DNA of 64,000 nt from Providencia huaxiensis (GCF_002843235.3 NZ_CP031123.2:1798001-1862000), one strand, 5' to 3'. Positions 1 to 10,710 are shown, counted from the first letter of the stretch. Program-made: numbers and translations. The notes: generated from the sequence alone by a model not told the origin.

Positions 1-849
1 CACAAAATCCGCATGTAAGTGGTCTATTTCTTCCCCTCTTTCCGAAATAATTAACACTTTCATTGGTTCATCAGGGGCGAGATCTTGCACATGCAAGGGG
101 ACACCAATAGCTCTTGTTGCATGGTAGCCACCTGCGAACAGAAGCGCTGGTGTAGGCGCATTTAATAACGACTCTGCCATACGACGGTCACGCAGCTGCT
201 GTACGAACGTCATTTTTATAACTTGTTCCGCTGTAAGCTCCCCACCATGAGAACTTTCAATCGTTTTGCTGATAAGTTCTTGAACAATAGGCTGAGTAGA
301 ATACTGCCCCGCTATCGATGACGGGTTAGCATAGGCGGCAAGCACCTCTTCTTTGTCTAAATTTGCAGACAATAGTGGATAAGGTGAGCTCAGCAAATGG
401 CGGATTAAAGACCCATATTGTTCCCAAGGCCAGCCGCTATTCCAATTTAAGGCAGACTGTAACTTTTCATCACGAATATAGGGGTTACTTTGCATCTGTG
501 CCTGTACACGGCTCACGCCCTTTTGCTGTGAAGGTGTCAGCATTTCGAGTAGAACCGCGCCTTGAGGACGTATTTTTGGCATTTCTTGTACAAGCCACTG
601 CTCAATTTGGTGGTGATAGTGGTTATCATGCTTTTCTCCCACGATCACACGTGGAGATTGAGCAAGCTGCTCAATTAATTGTTGAGGAGTTAAAGACTTA
701 CCTGTTGCTAAGTCAATAATTTGGTTACTAACTGTTAGTTGATTATCTAATTGTACGGTTGTCGGTTCAACTTTTTGTGTACAACCAGTAAGAAAGAATA
801 ACCCAACCATCAAAGTGGCTATTCGAGAGGTCAATCTAATTGAAATCAT
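1..849 (-). CDS. chaN: ChaN family haem-binding lipoprotein, C-terminus beyond window
   Basis: The reading frame is open from an ATG at 849 to the window edge (283 codons), so the C-terminus is missing. The product starts with a lipoprotein signal peptide ending in LTGC, followed by a ChaN/Tiki-superfamily domain with the motifs VIVGEKHDNHYHH near the start, LLEML, and LLFAGGYHATRAIGVP near the end. ChaN-type proteins are outer-membrane-anchored haem-binding proteins linked to iron uptake. A near-consensus Fur box sits about 40 bp upstream, which supports an iron-repressed role. Identity is by motif and architecture; the exact ligand is an inference from the family. Confidence 0.85.
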   Translation of the reverse strand, partial: MISIRLTSRIATLMVGLFFLTGCTQKVEPTTVQLDNQLTVSNQIIDLATGKSLTPQQLIEQLAQSPRVIVGEKHDNHYHHQIEQWLVQEMPKIRPQGAVLLEMLTPSQQKGVSRVQAQMQSNPYIRDEKLQSALNWNSGWPWEQYGSLIRHLLSSPYPLLSANLDKEEVLAAYANPSSIAGQYSTQPIVQELISKTIESSHGGELTAEQVIKMTFVQQLRDRRMAESLLNAPTPALLFAGGYHATRAIGVPLHVQDLAPDEPMKVLIISERGEEIDHLHADFV

Positions 850-888
850 TATGCTTTCCGTCTTGTGTAGTCAAACCCACAAGATACA

Positions 889-907
889 GATAATGAGAAT
901 CATTTTC
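889..907 (-). promoter_or_regulatory. Fur box upstream of chaN
   Basis: The 19-bp sequence GATAATGAGAATCATTTTC matches the Fur consensus GATAATGATAATCATTATC at 17 of 19 positions. It lies between the maeB terminator and the chaN start, where it would cover the chaN promoter. This predicts iron-dependent repression of chaN. Confidence 0.85.
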
Positions 908-910
908 AAT

Positions 911-943
911 AAAAAAGGCCACTATGAAACCATAGAAGCCTTT
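911..943 (-). terminator. Rho-independent terminator of maeB
   Basis: On the minus strand an AAAGGC-type stem (with CTATG/CATAG pairing inside and a GTTT loop) is followed by six T. It lies 26 bp after the maeB stop codon and immediately before the chaN Fur box. Confidence 0.8.
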
Positions 944-968
944 AAAAGGGATTAACTAATATTAACCG

Positions 969-3248
969 TTAGAGAGGATTTGTTTGAGCCTCAACAACCG
1001 CTAAAGCAACCATATTCACGATACGGCGTACCGACGCAATTGGTGTCAAAATATGCACAGGTTTCGCAACCCCCATCAACACCGGCCCGACAGTCACACC
1101 ATCAGAGCTAGTCACACGCAGTAAGTTATAACTAATACGTGCCGCTTCCATATTTGGCATTATTAATAAATTTGCTGAACCTTTTAATGGGCTATCTGGC
1201 ATCACATCTTTACGGATAGACTCAATTAATGCGGCATCCGCATGCATTTCGCCGTCAATTTCAAGATGTGGGTCACGTGCTTTAATCATCGATAACGTAT
1301 CACGCATTTTTTGTGCTGATGAGCAATCTGAAGAGCCAAAGCTAGAACGCGATAACAGCGCGACTTTCGGTTCAATACCAAAGCGTCTTACCGTATCCGC
1401 TGCCATTAACGTGATTTCAGTTAGCTCTTCCGGTGAAGGGTCTTCATTGACATAAGTGTCTGCAATGAATGTATTCCCCGTTGGCAGTAATAATGCGTTC
1501 ATTGCACCAGCGGTGTGAACACCTTCGCGGAAACCAAACAGTTCTTTAACCACTTCGTAGTGTTCGCCATAACTTCCGACAGTACCACAAATCATCCCGT
1601 CAGCTTCGCCACGTAACACCATGATCCCACCAATTAAGGTTGGGTTATTAATCACTGCACGGCGCGCCATTTCTTGGGAAACACCACGACGTTTCATGAT
1701 TTGGTAATATTCTTGCCAATACTCTTTATAACGCGGGTCATTTTCATTATTGACCACTTCAAAATCTTTACCTAACTCAATATGTAGGCCAAGTTTTTGA
1801 ATACGCATTTCAATCACACTTGGACGCCCAACTAAGACTGGGAAAGCTAAACCTAAAGAAACCAGCTCTTGAGTGGCATGTAATACACGTTCTTCTTCCC
1901 CTTCGGCTAAAACAATGCGTTTTTTCGCAGTCTTCGCTTGGGAGAAAATAGGCTTCATAAATAAGTTTGTTTTATAAACAAATTGGTTCAATTTTTCGAT
2001 ATAAGCATCGAAATCTTCAATTGGACGTGTTGCTACCCCTGAGTCCATTGCCGCTTTTGCCACAGCCGGTGCAATTTTAACAATCAAACGTGGGTCAAAT
2101 GGTTTCGGAATAATATACTCAGGGCCAAAGAATAGATCTTGATTGCCATACGCTGAAGCCACTTCTTCGCTTTGTTCTGCCAATGCCAAATCTGCAATGG
2201 CGTACACACAAGCCAGTTTCATCTCTTCATTTATCGTTGTTGCACCGACATCTAACGCACCACGGAAAATGAATGGGAAACATAACACGTTATTAACCTG
2301 ATTTGGGTAATCAGAGCGACCGGTACAAATGATGGCATCAGGACGAACTTCTTTCGCTAACGGTGGCAATATTTCAGGTTCAGGGTTAGCCAATGCTAAG
2401 ATCAGTGGATCTTTTGCCATGGTTTTCACCATTTCTGGCGTTAAAAGGCGAGGACCTGAACAACCTAAGAAAATATCTGCATTAGGAATAGCATCCGCTA
2501 AAGTACGTTGACCGTTATCTTCAATTGCATACGCGGCTTTAGTCACATCCATGCGCTCGTCACGGCCTTTATAAATCACCCCTTTGGAATCACAGACGGT
2601 GATATGTTCGCGTTTCAACCCTAACGCGACTAATAGATTCATACAAGCGATTGATGCTGCCCCTGCGCCAGAAACGACTAGGCGAACATCACCAATCTCT
2701 TTTTTAACAATCCGTAACCCATTAATGACAGCGGCAGTACAGATGATCGCCGTTCCGTGTTGGTCATCATGGAATACAGGAATTTTCATCCGCTCACGGA
2801 GTTTTTGTTCAATATAAAAGCATTCTGGTGCTTTGATATCTTCTAAGTTAATACCGCCAAAAGTCGGCTCAAGGGATGCTATGATATCCACGAGCTTGTC
2901 TGGATCGGTTTCATCAACTTCAATATCAAAGACATCAACACCAGAAAACTTTTTAAATAGTACACCTTTCCCTTCCATGACGGGCTTACCAGCCAAAGCA
3001 CCGATATTACCTAACCCAAGAACAGCAGTACCATTAGACACCACCCCGACAAGGTTACCTTTAGCCGTGTAACGATAAGCTTTAAGTGGGTCATCTGCAA
3101 TTTCAAGACATGGCACTGCAACACCTGGTGAGTATGCTAATGCGAGATCTCTCTGGGTTGTTAGGGGTTTAGTTGGGGTAACCGTAATTTTCCCAGGATG
3201 TGGAAACTCATGAAAATCAAGAGCACTTTGTTTTAATTTATCATCCAT
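969..3248 (-). CDS. maeB: NADP-dependent malic enzyme (malic enzyme-phosphotransacetylase fusion)
   Basis: Cytosolic oxidative decarboxylation of malate to pyruvate with NADPH formation. The 759-residue product has the fused layout of enteric MaeB: an N-terminal malic domain with the [10 protein letters not shown] motif, a nucleotide-binding domain with GAGAAS near residue 195, then from about residue 430 a phosphotransacetylase-like domain ([15 protein letters not shown]) that acts as a regulatory module in the family. The ATG at 3248 is chosen because it gives the [15 protein letters not shown] start of MaeB and has AAGGA seven bases upstream; a TTG two codons earlier is less likely. Single gene with its own terminator. 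Very confident. Confidence 0.96.
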   Translation of the reverse strand: MDDKLKQSALDFHEFPHPGKITVTPTKPLTTQRDLALAYSPGVAVPCLEIADDPLKAYRYTAKGNLVGVVSNGTAVLGLGNIGALAGKPVMEGKGVLFKKFSGVDVFDIEVDETDPDKLVDIIASLEPTFGGINLEDIKAPECFYIEQKLRERMKIPVFHDDQHGTAIICTAAVINGLRIVKKEIGDVRLVVSGAGAASIACMNLLVALGLKREHITVCDSKGVIYKGRDERMDVTKAAYAIEDNGQRTLADAIPNADIFLGCSGPRLLTPEMVKTMAKDPLILALANPEPEILPPLAKEVRPDAIICTGRSDYPNQVNNVLCFPFIFRGALDVGATTINEEMKLACVYAIADLALAEQSEEVASAYGNQDLFFGPEYIIPKPFDPRLIVKIAPAVAKAAMDSGVATRPIEDFDAYIEKLNQFVYKTNLFMKPIFSQAKTAKKRIVLAEGEEERVLHATQELVSLGLAFPVLVGRPSVIEMRIQKLGLHIELGKDFEVVNNENDPRYKEYWQEYYQIMKRRGVSQEMARRAVINNPTLIGGIMVLRGEADGMICGTVGSYGEHYEVVKELFGFREGVHTAGAMNALLLPTGNTFIADTYVNEDPSPEELTEITLMAADTVRRFGIEPKVALLSRSSFGSSDCSSAQKMRDTLSMIKARDPHLEIDGEMHADAALIESIRKDVMPDSPLKGSANLLIMPNMEAARISYNLLRVTSSDGVTVGPVLMGVAKPVHILTPIASVRRIVNMVALAVVEAQTNPL

Positions 3249-3254
3249 CGTCAA

Positions 3255-3787
3255 GTCCTTTCAAAATAAGTAAGGTAAGAGCGATAACAGTATAAACACA
3301 TCTCACTAGCAAATCATGATCATACCTGCAATTTCCAGAAAAATCTTTCAGTTACAGCCTTTCAGTGACAATAGAGTTAGGCCACTATTAGAGTAAAACG
3401 TAATCGCTTTGATTATATCGCAACACCGTTTTAATTATTAAAAATAAAACTAAAATAATTTATAGTTAATTTCATGATGGTAATATATATAAATAATTAA
3501 TTACCTAACAACACTGTGTAATTCCGTTTCAAAATCACTTATTTTTAATTTTAATTTAAATATTAGATATGAATTTTCTGATTTTAATGTATTATCGATA
3601 AACACCTTATTTTATTAGCATAGCTATTCAAATTAATTAAAGAAGTAACATTAATAATATACCAAACTAGTTTTATAATTATTAATATACTTATTAAATA
3701 TAATAAACATATTGAAATCAGATTGTCTATTTTATGGGGAATACTTAACTAGACTTTGACGTTTGAGACATAAAAAAGGAACCCTCT
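3255..3787. other. AT-rich intergenic region, no gene seen
   Basis: About 530 bp of very AT-rich sequence between divergent maeB and the response-regulator gene. I see no convincing reading frame, terminator or known operator. Promoters for both flanking genes must lie here, and the composition would suit H-NS binding, but neither was resolved. Confidence 0.5.
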
Positions 3788-4408
3788 ATGTCTAAATATA
3801 CAGTAATGATTATTGATGAGCACCCTATTATACGCTTGGGATTGCGTCAGCTCATAAATACAGATACACACTTTAGTGTCACAGCAGAGTGCTCTTGTTG
3901 TTACGAAGCCTTAAGTATCGCAAGGCACCTACAGCCTAATCTCATTATCATCGATACCAATATTCAAGGTATTAAAACATTTGAAACTATGCGATTACTT
4001 CGTAAACACTGCAATGACAGTTACTTACTAGTGTTATCTGCATCAACAATTAAAACAGATATATATGGTGCTATTGATGCAGGTGCACAAGGTTATTTAT
4101 TGAAAAGCAGTGAACTTGACATGCTATTTTATAGCATGAAGAAGGCCTCTAGAGGGCAATTAGTTTTTAGTGAAAAAATATATCAACATCTTATTTCACG
4201 TCATAATTATAATGATCCGCTATCAGTACTGACGAAACGAGAATCTGAAATTTTACATGAACTGGCTGTCGGCTTGAAAAATCGTGAAATATCTAATTTG
4301 CTTTTTATTTCTGAGGAAACCGTTAAAGTTCACATTCGAAATATTCTTAAAAAGTTACGCGTTCGCTCTCGTCTAGAAGCTAGTTTAATTTATATGCGCT
4401 CAAGATGA
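3788..4408 (+). CDS. LuxR/FixJ-type response regulator, FimZ-like
   Basis: Two-component transcription regulator of 206 residues. The receiver domain (about 1-120) has the acidic pair D10-E11 in the sequence IIDEHPII, phospho-acceptor D56 (LIIIDTN), and the conserved lysine in GYLLKSSEL. The C-terminal LuxR helix-turn-helix starts near LTKRESEILHELAVG and ends with VKVHIRNILKKLRVRS. The DEHP start resembles FimZ/EvgA-type regulators, often concerned with fimbriae or virulence. No histidine kinase gene is adjacent, so it is an orphan here. AAGGAA precedes the ATG. It has long AT-rich flanks and few conserved neighbours, which could mean later acquisition. Target genes are unknown. Confidence 0.8.
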   Translation: MSKYTVMIIDEHPIIRLGLRQLINTDTHFSVTAECSCCYEALSIARHLQPNLIIIDTNIQGIKTFETMRLLRKHCNDSYLLVLSASTIKTDIYGAIDAGAQGYLLKSSELDMLFYSMKKASRGQLVFSEKIYQHLISRHNYNDPLSVLTKRESEILHELAVGLKNREISNLLFISEETVKVHIRNILKKLRVRSRLEASLIYMRSR

Positions 4409-4553
4409 TTTTTTTAATATATTAATTATCGAGGCTAAGTCACATAGTTTTTAATTATAAGGTTATTATATATTTCTCAAGTTTGGGCTAGATCCCAAGT
4501 GATTTTTGCCTCATTATGTAAGGATTATCGCTAGTTTTTTTGAGGAAAATCAT

Positions 4554-4925
4554 ATGCCAAATACATCTAACTCTCCTTATATCATGTACGGAATTAAAAA
4601 CTGTGACACCATTAAAAAAGCACGCCGTTACTTAGAAGATAATGGCGTTAACTATCAGTTTCATGATTATCGTGTTGATGGTATTAGCGATGAATTACTT
4701 TCTACCTTTATGGAACATATTGATTGGGAAGTGTTAGTCAATAAACGGGGAACAACGTGGCGTAAACTGACTGACGATGAAAAAAATGCAGTTGTTGACG
4801 CAGACAGTGCAAAAAAAGTACTACTTGCAGAGCCTGCCATGATCAAAAGGCCCGTACTTGTTTCTCCAGATAACCAATACTTAGTTGGGTTTAACGCTAA
4901 TGACTACCAAAACTTCATTCGATAA
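4554..4925 (+). CDS. yffB: Spx/ArsC-like protein YffB
   Basis: A 123-residue thioredoxin-fold protein of the ArsC/Spx family. The motif [14 protein letters not shown] has the single catalytic-type cysteine of YffB rather than a CxxC pair, and RPVLV near the end is the family substrate-loop region. No firm physiological substrate is known for YffB; glutathione-linked reductase activity has been proposed for the family. The ATG at 4554 is chosen because GAGGA lies at 4542-4546; an upstream frame extension lacks a site. As in E. coli it directly precedes dapE (13 bp gap), suggesting co-transcription. Confidence 0.9.
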   Translation: MPNTSNSPYIMYGIKNCDTIKKARRYLEDNGVNYQFHDYRVDGISDELLSTFMEHIDWEVLVNKRGTTWRKLTDDEKNAVVDADSAKKVLLAEPAMIKRPVLVSPDNQYLVGFNANDYQNFIR

Positions 4926-4938
4926 TCAGGTGGATATA

Positions 4939-6069
4939 ATGGATTGCCCCGTTATTCAGCTTGCCAAAGAATTAATTACTCGCCCTTCTATCAGCCCCGA
5001 TGACCAAGGCTGCCAAGCAATACTTACCGAGCGCTTAAACCAACTTAGTTTTACTGTTGAACCCATGCATTTTGGTGACACATTGAATTTTTGGGCACAC
5101 CGAGGTGCTCAGGGGCCAACCCTTGCATTCGCAGGTCATACCGATGTTGTACCGGCAGGCAATAGCGAAAATTGGCAGACTCCGCCGTTTAACCCAACAA
5201 TTATAAATCAACATCTATATGGCCGTGGTGCTGCTGATATGAAAGGTTCAGTCGCAGCAATGGTTGTCGCAGCAGAGCGTTTTGTCAAAAAACACCCTCA
5301 TCATCCGGGACGCTTGGCCTTTTTAATCACATCTGATGAAGAAGCTGCTGCGTTGGATGGCACGGTTAAAGTTGTTGAAACATTAATAGCACGTAATGAG
5401 CGCGTTGATTACTGTTTAGTCGGTGAGCCGTCAAGCCAATCACAATTAGGCGACATCATAAAGAATGGACGTAGAGGCTCTATTACAGCGAACTTAACTA
5501 TTTTGGGTACACAGGGACACGTTGCCTATCCCCATTTAGCGGACAACCCGGTGCACCGCTCAACCGCTTTTTTGCAAGAGCTCACCTCAACTATCTGGGA
5601 TAACGGCAATGAGTTCTTCCCTGCCACTACCATGCAAATTGCCAATATCCATGCAGGTACTGGGGCAAGTAATGTGATCCCCGGAGAGTTATTTATTCAA
5701 TTTAATTTTCGTTTCAGCACAGAATTGACTGACACACAGATACGTGACAGGGTCACCAATATGTTAGACCGCCATGGCCTTACATATAAAATGGAATGGT
5801 CATTATCTGGGCAGCCATTTTTGACTGAAAAACAAGAACTTGTCACTGCAACTCTGCAAGCAATTCATGAACTGACAGGTCTTAACGCAGAGCTATCGAC
5901 AAGTGGTGGAACATCGGATGGTCGTTTTATCGCCCAAATGGGAACTCAAGTGATTGAGCTCGGCCCATTGAACGCCACCATACATAAAGTTGATGAATGC
6001 GTGAGTGTCAAAGACTTGCAACAATTGGCCTTAATTTATGAGCGAGTCATGGAGCTATTGTTATTATGA
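4939..6069 (+). CDS. dapE: Succinyl-diaminopimelate desuccinylase
   Basis: Hydrolyses N-succinyl-LL-diaminopimelate to LL-diaminopimelate and succinate in the lysine and peptidoglycan precursor pathway. The 376-residue product is a zinc M20 peptidase: [12 protein letters not shown] holds the first metal histidine and aspartate-containing motif, [11 protein letters not shown] the bridging aspartate, and TSDEEAAA the general-base glutamate. [12 protein letters not shown] near the C-terminus is the substrate-binding motif. The ATG at 4939 gives [13 protein letters not shown], matching the family N-terminus; the longer frame overlaps yffB and is unlikely. Its stop codon overlaps the next start (ATGA). 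Confidence 0.97.
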   Translation: MDCPVIQLAKELITRPSISPDDQGCQAILTERLNQLSFTVEPMHFGDTLNFWAHRGAQGPTLAFAGHTDVVPAGNSENWQTPPFNPTIINQHLYGRGAADMKGSVAAMVVAAERFVKKHPHHPGRLAFLITSDEEAAALDGTVKVVETLIARNERVDYCLVGEPSSQSQLGDIIKNGRRGSITANLTILGTQGHVAYPHLADNPVHRSTAFLQELTSTIWDNGNEFFPATTMQIANIHAGTGASNVIPGELFIQFNFRFSTELTDTQIRDRVTNMLDRHGLTYKMEWSLSGQPFLTEKQELVTATLQAIHELTGLNAELSTSGGTSDGRFIAQMGTQVIELGPLNATIHKVDECVSVKDLQQLALIYERVMELLLL

Positions 6070-6734
6070 TCACCATCGCAATGCTAACAGGCCGTTCCAC
6101 GGACCATCTAGTGACACTTGGCGGCTCTCATCGCCTACAGTTTAATGCCACCAAAGCATTTTTAGCCATGCAACAAGCAGCGGTAAAAGCAGGCTTCAAG
6201 TTACAATCAGCAAGTGCATTTCGTGATTTTTCACGTCAACAGTTAATTTGGAATGAAAAATTCACTGGCCTCCGCCCTGTTCTTGATGCACAGAGCCAAC
6301 CTCTAGATATTACAGCCCTTTCTGAAGGTGAGCTTTGTGAGGCGATTTTGCATTGGTCTGCATTACCCGGTGCAAGCCGTCATCATTGGGGAACCGAAAT
6401 AGACGTGTATGACCCATTACGTATCCCAGCAGGGCAAACATTGCAGTTAGAACCTTGGGAGTATGAAACTGGCGGCTACCTTGCTGAACTAAATCACTGG
6501 CTCACGGATAATATGGCGACATTTGATTTTTATCGCCCTTTTACTGCCAAAAATGCAGGGGTTGCCTATGAACCTTGGCATATTAGCTACTGGCCGTTAT
6601 CCCATGAAGCTGAACAGCTATTAACGCCAGAAGTGATTAAGCAAGTTCTAGAACAAGAGGATATTTGCGGGAAAAACTGGTTAAACAGTAACTTAGATTA
6701 TGTATTCGAACGCTATATTAGAGCTCCTGAATAA
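6066..6734 (+). CDS. M15 family D-Ala-D-Ala carboxypeptidase-like metallopeptidase
   Basis: A 222-residue VanY/peptidase M15B-like protein. [13 protein letters not shown] carries the zinc histidine and aspartate, and EPWHISYWP the third zinc ligand histidine, as in D-alanyl-D-alanine carboxypeptidases. I see no signal peptide, so it may act in the cytoplasm, for example on recycled muropeptides; that is an inference. It is translationally coupled to dapE through an ATGA overlap, which puts peptidoglycan precursor synthesis and peptide trimming in one transcript. E. coli has a different small gene (ypfN) at this place. A terminator follows. Confidence 0.82.
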   Translation: MITIAMLTGRSTDHLVTLGGSHRLQFNATKAFLAMQQAAVKAGFKLQSASAFRDFSRQQLIWNEKFTGLRPVLDAQSQPLDITALSEGELCEAILHWSALPGASRHHWGTEIDVYDPLRIPAGQTLQLEPWEYETGGYLAELNHWLTDNMATFDFYRPFTAKNAGVAYEPWHISYWPLSHEAEQLLTPEVIKQVLEQEDICGKNWLNSNLDYVFERYIRAPE

Positions 6735-6764
6735 CCCCTAAGTCAGCAAAGCAACTTCTATCAC

Positions 6765-6803
6765 GCCTCATAAATTACATTACATAATTTATGAGGCTTT
6801 TTT
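6765..6803. terminator. Bidirectional terminator between M15 peptidase gene and ybaN
   Basis: A perfect 12-bp stem GCCTCATAAATT / AATTTATGAGGC with a nine-base loop is followed by TTTTTT on the plus strand. The stop codon of convergent ybaN lies inside the stem. Confidence 0.85.
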
Positions 6804-7181
6804 ATTTTTCGTGGAAATTTGTTCATCAACAACTGGAAGTCGATACATAAAAATAAGCAGCCAACACAACAGTGCCAATAAGCCAATTTTCAACCATACA
6901 TAACTAACAACCCAGATTGATAATGAAAAAGTAAGTATTATCAATATAATTGCTTTGGGTTTTGCCCCTTTAGGTAGCCCTCTGTGCTTTTGCCAATGAC
7001 GGATATACCCCCCAAACCAAGAGCGATATAATAACCAATGATGAAAGCGTGGAGATGAACGAGAAAAGCACCATGCCGCCAGCAATAAGAAAGGCGTAGT
7101 CGGCAAAACAGGAAGAACGACGCCAGCAAAAGCCAGCGCAACAGCTAACCATCCAATAACAATGAGGAACAATTTTTTCAA
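6789..7181 (-). CDS. ybaN: DUF454 inner membrane protein YbaN
   Basis: A 130-residue membrane protein with a hydrophobic N-terminal hairpin (GWLAVALAFAGVVLPVLPTTPFLLLAAWCFSRSSPRFHHWL), the hallmark of DUF454/YbaN, and a second hydrophobic pair after residue 80. Function is not established for the family. It is convergent with the peptidase gene and its stop codon overlaps the shared terminator. The ATG is preceded by a GAGGAGG-type site. Confidence 0.88.
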   Translation of the reverse strand: MKKLFLIVIGWLAVALAFAGVVLPVLPTTPFLLLAAWCFSRSSPRFHHWLLYRSWFGGYIRHWQKHRGLPKGAKPKAIILIILTFSLSIWVVSYVWLKIGLLALLCWLLIFMYRLPVVDEQISTKNKKAS

Positions 7182-7328
7182 AATTACTCCTCCTCTCTAA
7201 TAAATAAATTAAATGGTAAAAACCGCATAAATTTTGTGGTAACTCATAATAATATCAATGGTATACTCTAATGGTAAACAAGCTTAATGAAAAGTCGCTT
7301 TTGCCTGTTGGAATGATTATTACTAGCA

Positions 7329-7377
7329 GTGACTAGAGTAACTGAGCGATATCAACGCACAAACAGCTCAAAGAATG
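7329..7377. repeat. 49-bp direct repeat, copy 1
   Basis: This 49-bp unit is repeated at 7457-7505 with only two differences. Copy 1 lies upstream of the small gene and, in its own frame, encodes [16 protein letters not shown], the same peptide as copy 2 with one change, before reading into a stop at about 7395. Confidence 0.9.
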
Positions 7378-7411
7378 GCTCTCTCAACCCATTCTAAATT
7401 ATTTGAGTTGT

Positions 7412-7714
7412 ATGAAGGCGATGAGTGAAGGCATCCCTAGGAGCATACAAAAGTATGTGACTAGGGTAACTGAGCGATATCAACGCACAGACAGCTCAAA
7501 GAATGACGAATGGAAGGTAATGTATGCAATGGTTAGCCGACTACTGGTGGATAATTTTACTCTTATTGGTAGGTATTATCTGGAATTCAGTCAAAGAAAT
7601 GATGAATTGGACCCCAAAAAATTTTTAGATGACAAGCCAGAAATTCCCCCACATCAAGATAATAACCACCTTTGGGATGATGAAGACGATTGGCCTAAAG
7701 ACAAGAAGAAATAA
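7412..7714 (+). CDS. Hypothetical acidic-tail protein containing the repeat
   Basis: About 100 residues, not recognised. The N-terminal half is basic and contains the repeat-encoded peptide [16 protein letters not shown]; the middle is predicted helical ([26 protein letters not shown]); the C-terminus is strongly acidic and proline-containing ([16 protein letters not shown]). There is no signal peptide. The start is uncertain: ATG at 7412 or 7421, with weak ribosome sites. The gene ends 20 bp inside convergent tmcA. The upstream copy of its own segment suggests a partial duplication, so the gene may be a remnant or a re-started module. Confidence 0.5.
   Translation: MKAMSEGIPRSIQKYVTRVTERYQRTDSSKNDEWKVMYAMVSRLLVDNFTLIGRYYLEFSQRNDELDPKKFLDDKPEIPPHQDNNHLWDDEDDWPKDKKK
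7457..7505. repeat. 49-bp direct repeat, copy 2
   Basis: Second copy of the unit at 7329-7377, offset by 128 bp and carried in frame inside the hypothetical gene at 7412-7714. The two mismatches are A/G changes. Confidence 0.9.
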
Positions 7715-9716
7715 CCTTTTGCTTTATCTCCGCTAACAGCGTGGGTTGGTATTGTTTTACCTGTATACCAACCACTTCTCTTACTCGTTGTAGCCATTGC
7801 TTTTGCCCTGTTATACCAACATCTGCGCAAATCTGTGCGATGGGCTCACATGACACCAAATGCCGTCTGAGAAGCGAAAGCCCGTTTTTTTCTTCCTTCA
7901 ATAAACGCAGAATCGCACTTTCACTCGCAGAAATGGGCCGTTTAAACTCACTAAACCCGATGAGTTCAACCCAATCATCTGTCGTTAATTGCTGTTGTGA
8001 GTCTGTTGTGAAAGCAAACTCTTGTAAATCACTGCGCCAATATAGGTCACGTTTTAGCCGTAACTCCCCCTGTTCACAGAGTTGGTATGCACGGTTTGAT
8101 ATCGGTAGAATAGCCATTGCGGTAAAACAGCCACTGCTTGCTTCTTTATGAGTGCCAATGCGTATCAGCCTAAAACCGGCTTTTTGCCAAAAAGCCGTTA
8201 AATCAGGTGTTAGCCCAAAACTAACAGATAAAAAATCCAACCCTTGCTCTGTAGCAACTGTTTTTTGTTTTTCTAACAGCGTTAAACCAATTTGGCGCCT
8301 ACGGTGGTGCGCATCAACCGCAATACGCATTACACGGCGAGATTGCCACTGTGCCGCATTAGGAAAAGCACTGTGAGCTGCCAATGACTGGACAACTAAA
8401 TTTCCTCTTGGTCGACGAAGCCCAGCCCATATTTGCCAACTCAATGATTCGGTCAACTGTCCTTCATCTACCATCCATAATGCACCTAAATAAGCACAAT
8501 TATGAGACTCGGTTTTTGCCACCATAAAATGTTGTTGCTGAGCATCCAATAGTCGTCGTAAATCTAATGGTGACGTTCGATAGTGTGCGCTCATCAATAG
8601 GCCATAAAATGCGCTTAGTTTTTCATTATTTTCTACTAATGACGCCTGAGTTAACGCTTTATATTCAACAGTTTCAGTAATAACCGTTTGAGAGGTGGGC
8701 TCTTGCAGTAATAGAGCGCTATTAACCCATGATTCTAAGGCGTCATTAGCCGCATAGCGCATAGGGCTATCAAGTTGCAATAACCTGAAATGCGTTAGGC
8801 TTGCGCAAAATTTCAACATGAAACCACGCCCTGTTCCCTCATAGCCATCGACGGTTGTGGTCAATAAAACACGGGGAAAATACTCAACCAGCTCTCGTAA
8901 AATATAATTAGGAATAGCGGAAGCTTCATCGATGATCAGCCAATCTGCTGTTATTTTTTCATTGCTGCGGCAGTAGGCTAATAAGTTATCAGGTGACCAA
9001 AAGTTAATCGGTTGGCCTGCATGTCGGCTTAATACTTCCGTCGCCACTTTGGCGGGTGCACAACACCAACACTCTCCCCCAAATTGTTGTATTAACATGC
9101 CTGCTATTGCCGATTTTCCGCGCCCTCTTGGCGCTATTAAGCCCCAAACTCCATGTTCTGCGTTTAATAATTGGCTAATTATTTGTTGCTGTTGTTTTGT
9201 TGGCTGTCCTGTAGGTGCTTGCCATAACGGTTTGTTTTTTAGCAATGGAAAATCAGGTTTATCCCCTTGTTTATAAAATAAAATATCAGAGGGTGCTTCA
9301 AAAGTCCGTTGCAGATGGTGAACAAAATTCGGTGTCGAAATAACCCCAGATTGTTCATTCCAACGAAGGCTGTCGATATCATTATTTGTCGCCCACTCAG
9401 ATTGCGGTGCGGTGCATAATATTAACAAGCTCCCTGCTTTTAACGTGCCAGCAAGCATGGCTAGCGCTTCGCTATGAAAGCCTTCACGCACATCAAAGAT
9501 GCCATGCAAAAATTCACGGCCCAATAATAGATGGGCATTTTCAGGGGAAACACCGTGAGGCAAGTTTGATGAAATTGTTAACCAGTCGCCATCAATAGTT
9601 GTTTGAATTTCGTTGAGTTGCTGTTCCACCCACACATTGTCGCCAGAAAGAACCATAAGACGACGCATGCCAACCAGATGCAGCTGCTCGATAATAACAG
9701 GAAGTAATTTCAACAT
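7695..9716 (-). CDS. tmcA: tRNA(Met) cytidine acetyltransferase
   Basis: Forms N4-acetylcytidine at the wobble base of elongator tRNA-Met using ATP and acetyl-CoA, which secures AUG decoding. The 673-residue product has an N-terminal DUF1726 region, an RNA-helicase-like ATPase with Walker A PRGRGKSA near residue 200 and Walker [11 protein letters not shown], a GNAT acetyltransferase domain around [14 protein letters not shown], and the C-terminal tRNA-binding part. The ATG at 9716 matches the E. coli N-terminal length; a TTG at 9737 would overlap the upstream gene. It is in the same orientation and close behind the DUF441 gene. E. coli has ypfH-tmcA here instead. Confidence 0.95.
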   Translation of the reverse strand: MLKLLPVIIEQLHLVGMRRLMVLSGDNVWVEQQLNEIQTTIDGDWLTISSNLPHGVSPENAHLLLGREFLHGIFDVREGFHSEALAMLAGTLKAGSLLILCTAPQSEWATNNDIDSLRWNEQSGVISTPNFVHHLQRTFEAPSDILFYKQGDKPDFPLLKNKPLWQAPTGQPTKQQQQIISQLLNAEHGVWGLIAPRGRGKSAIAGMLIQQFGGECWCCAPAKVATEVLSRHAGQPINFWSPDNLLAYCRSNEKITADWLIIDEASAIPNYILRELVEYFPRVLLTTTVDGYEGTGRGFMLKFCASLTHFRLLQLDSPMRYAANDALESWVNSALLLQEPTSQTVITETVEYKALTQASLVENNEKLSAFYGLLMSAHYRTSPLDLRRLLDAQQQHFMVAKTESHNCAYLGALWMVDEGQLTESLSWQIWAGLRRPRGNLVVQSLAAHSAFPNAAQWQSRRVMRIAVDAHHRRRQIGLTLLEKQKTVATEQGLDFLSVSFGLTPDLTAFWQKAGFRLIRIGTHKEASSGCFTAMAILPISNRAYQLCEQGELRLKRDLYWRSDLQEFAFTTDSQQQLTTDDWVELIGFSEFKRPISASESAILRLLKEEKNGLSLLRRHLVSCEPIAQICADVGITGQKQWLQRVREVVGIQVKQYQPTLLAEIKQKVISSCL

Positions 9717-9723
9717 CGTAATG

Positions 9724-10176
9724 CTATGATTTACCAATTAATAATGACAATATCCCTGCCGCGATTAAAGGCCCCACAGGCACACCACGGAATAAGGCTA
9801 CACCAATCACGGTTCCAACAAGTAAGCCTGCAACAGTAGACGGTTGATGGGTCATTAATGTGACGCCTCGGCTACCCAGCCAAGAAACGGCGATCCCAAT
9901 AACAATTGCCAGAATCGATTTCCAATTCAAAAATGAGCCCAATACCTCACTAGCGGTTATTTTGCCGCTCGCAATTGGTGTCATAACGCCGATAGTTAAG
10001 ATAAGTATGCCAATGGTTAAACCATATTTTTCAATCCATGGAAAATAATTATTCAATGGTGTTATTCTGACTACCAATAAAAATAGCATCGCAAGGGTGA
10101 CTGTCATATTATGACTGATAATACCTAACCCAGCTAATACCAAGAGAATGATTAGTGTTGGATCAACATGACTCAT
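9724..10176 (-). CDS. DUF441 (YeaL-like) inner membrane protein
   Basis: A 150-residue protein with four hydrophobic segments typical of the DUF441/YeaL family: residues 8-40, about 50-70 ([21 protein letters not shown]), 83-105, and the Gly-rich end [22 protein letters not shown]. No biochemical role is known. It sits eight bases upstream of tmcA on the same strand and probably shares its transcript. The start ATG has a GGGAC-type site shortly upstream. Confidence 0.85.
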   Translation of the reverse strand: MSHVDPTLIILLVLAGLGIISHNMTVTLAMLFLLVVRITPLNNYFPWIEKYGLTIGILILTIGVMTPIASGKITASEVLGSFLNWKSILAIVIGIAVSWLGSRGVTLMTHQPSTVAGLLVGTVIGVALFRGVPVGPLIAAGILSLLIGKS

Positions 10177-10615
10177 AGATTTGTCCCTGTAAAACGCACA
10201 ATTATAATTTATTTGCAGTCAATCGACTGACTTAAAAACATGTTATTGGCTCATCATCAAAGAAGCAAATATTAACGCCAACTCTTTTTATTTTTATAAC
10301 GATATTTTTAATTAATAATAAGCCACTATCTCTGCACAGTTAATTAACCAAAATGTGACATTTGAGCTATTTTTTATTCGCTATTTAATGCTTCTAGAAA
10401 AATAGTCACTCAGAATATCTGACGGCGCCTCCCTTAATTGAACAAAAATTAACATGGTAATACGGATAATCCTGACCATCGATAAAACTTAAGCTAAATA
10501 TTCGGAATATTCATCACTGTTTATTTTTTTACTTCTCGCTTTTTTTTATATTTATCATTATAAAAACCAACTTATGGTGCCTTTTGCTGAAGATAGACCG
10601 AAATACCTTTACCGC

Positions 10616-10643
10616 CAGACAATCCATCTCAATTGCGTATAAT
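10616..10643 (+). promoter_or_regulatory. Candidate sigma-70 promoter for the DUF296-ECF operon
   Basis: CAGACA (4 of 6 to consensus) is followed after 16 bp by a perfect TATAAT at 10638-10643. Transcription from about 10650 would give a leader of roughly 100 nt containing the stem-loop at 10711-10736. Confidence 0.45.
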
Positions 10644-10710
10644 AATCACGACCAATTAATACTGAAAAATCATAACTTCACATTATTTATAATTTTAGTG
10701 ATTTCAATGG

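Noticed and set aside
363..719. A plus-strand frame of 118 codons
   Set aside because: It is the antisense shadow of the chaN-type lipoprotein gene, which has a signal peptide, family motifs and a Fur box.
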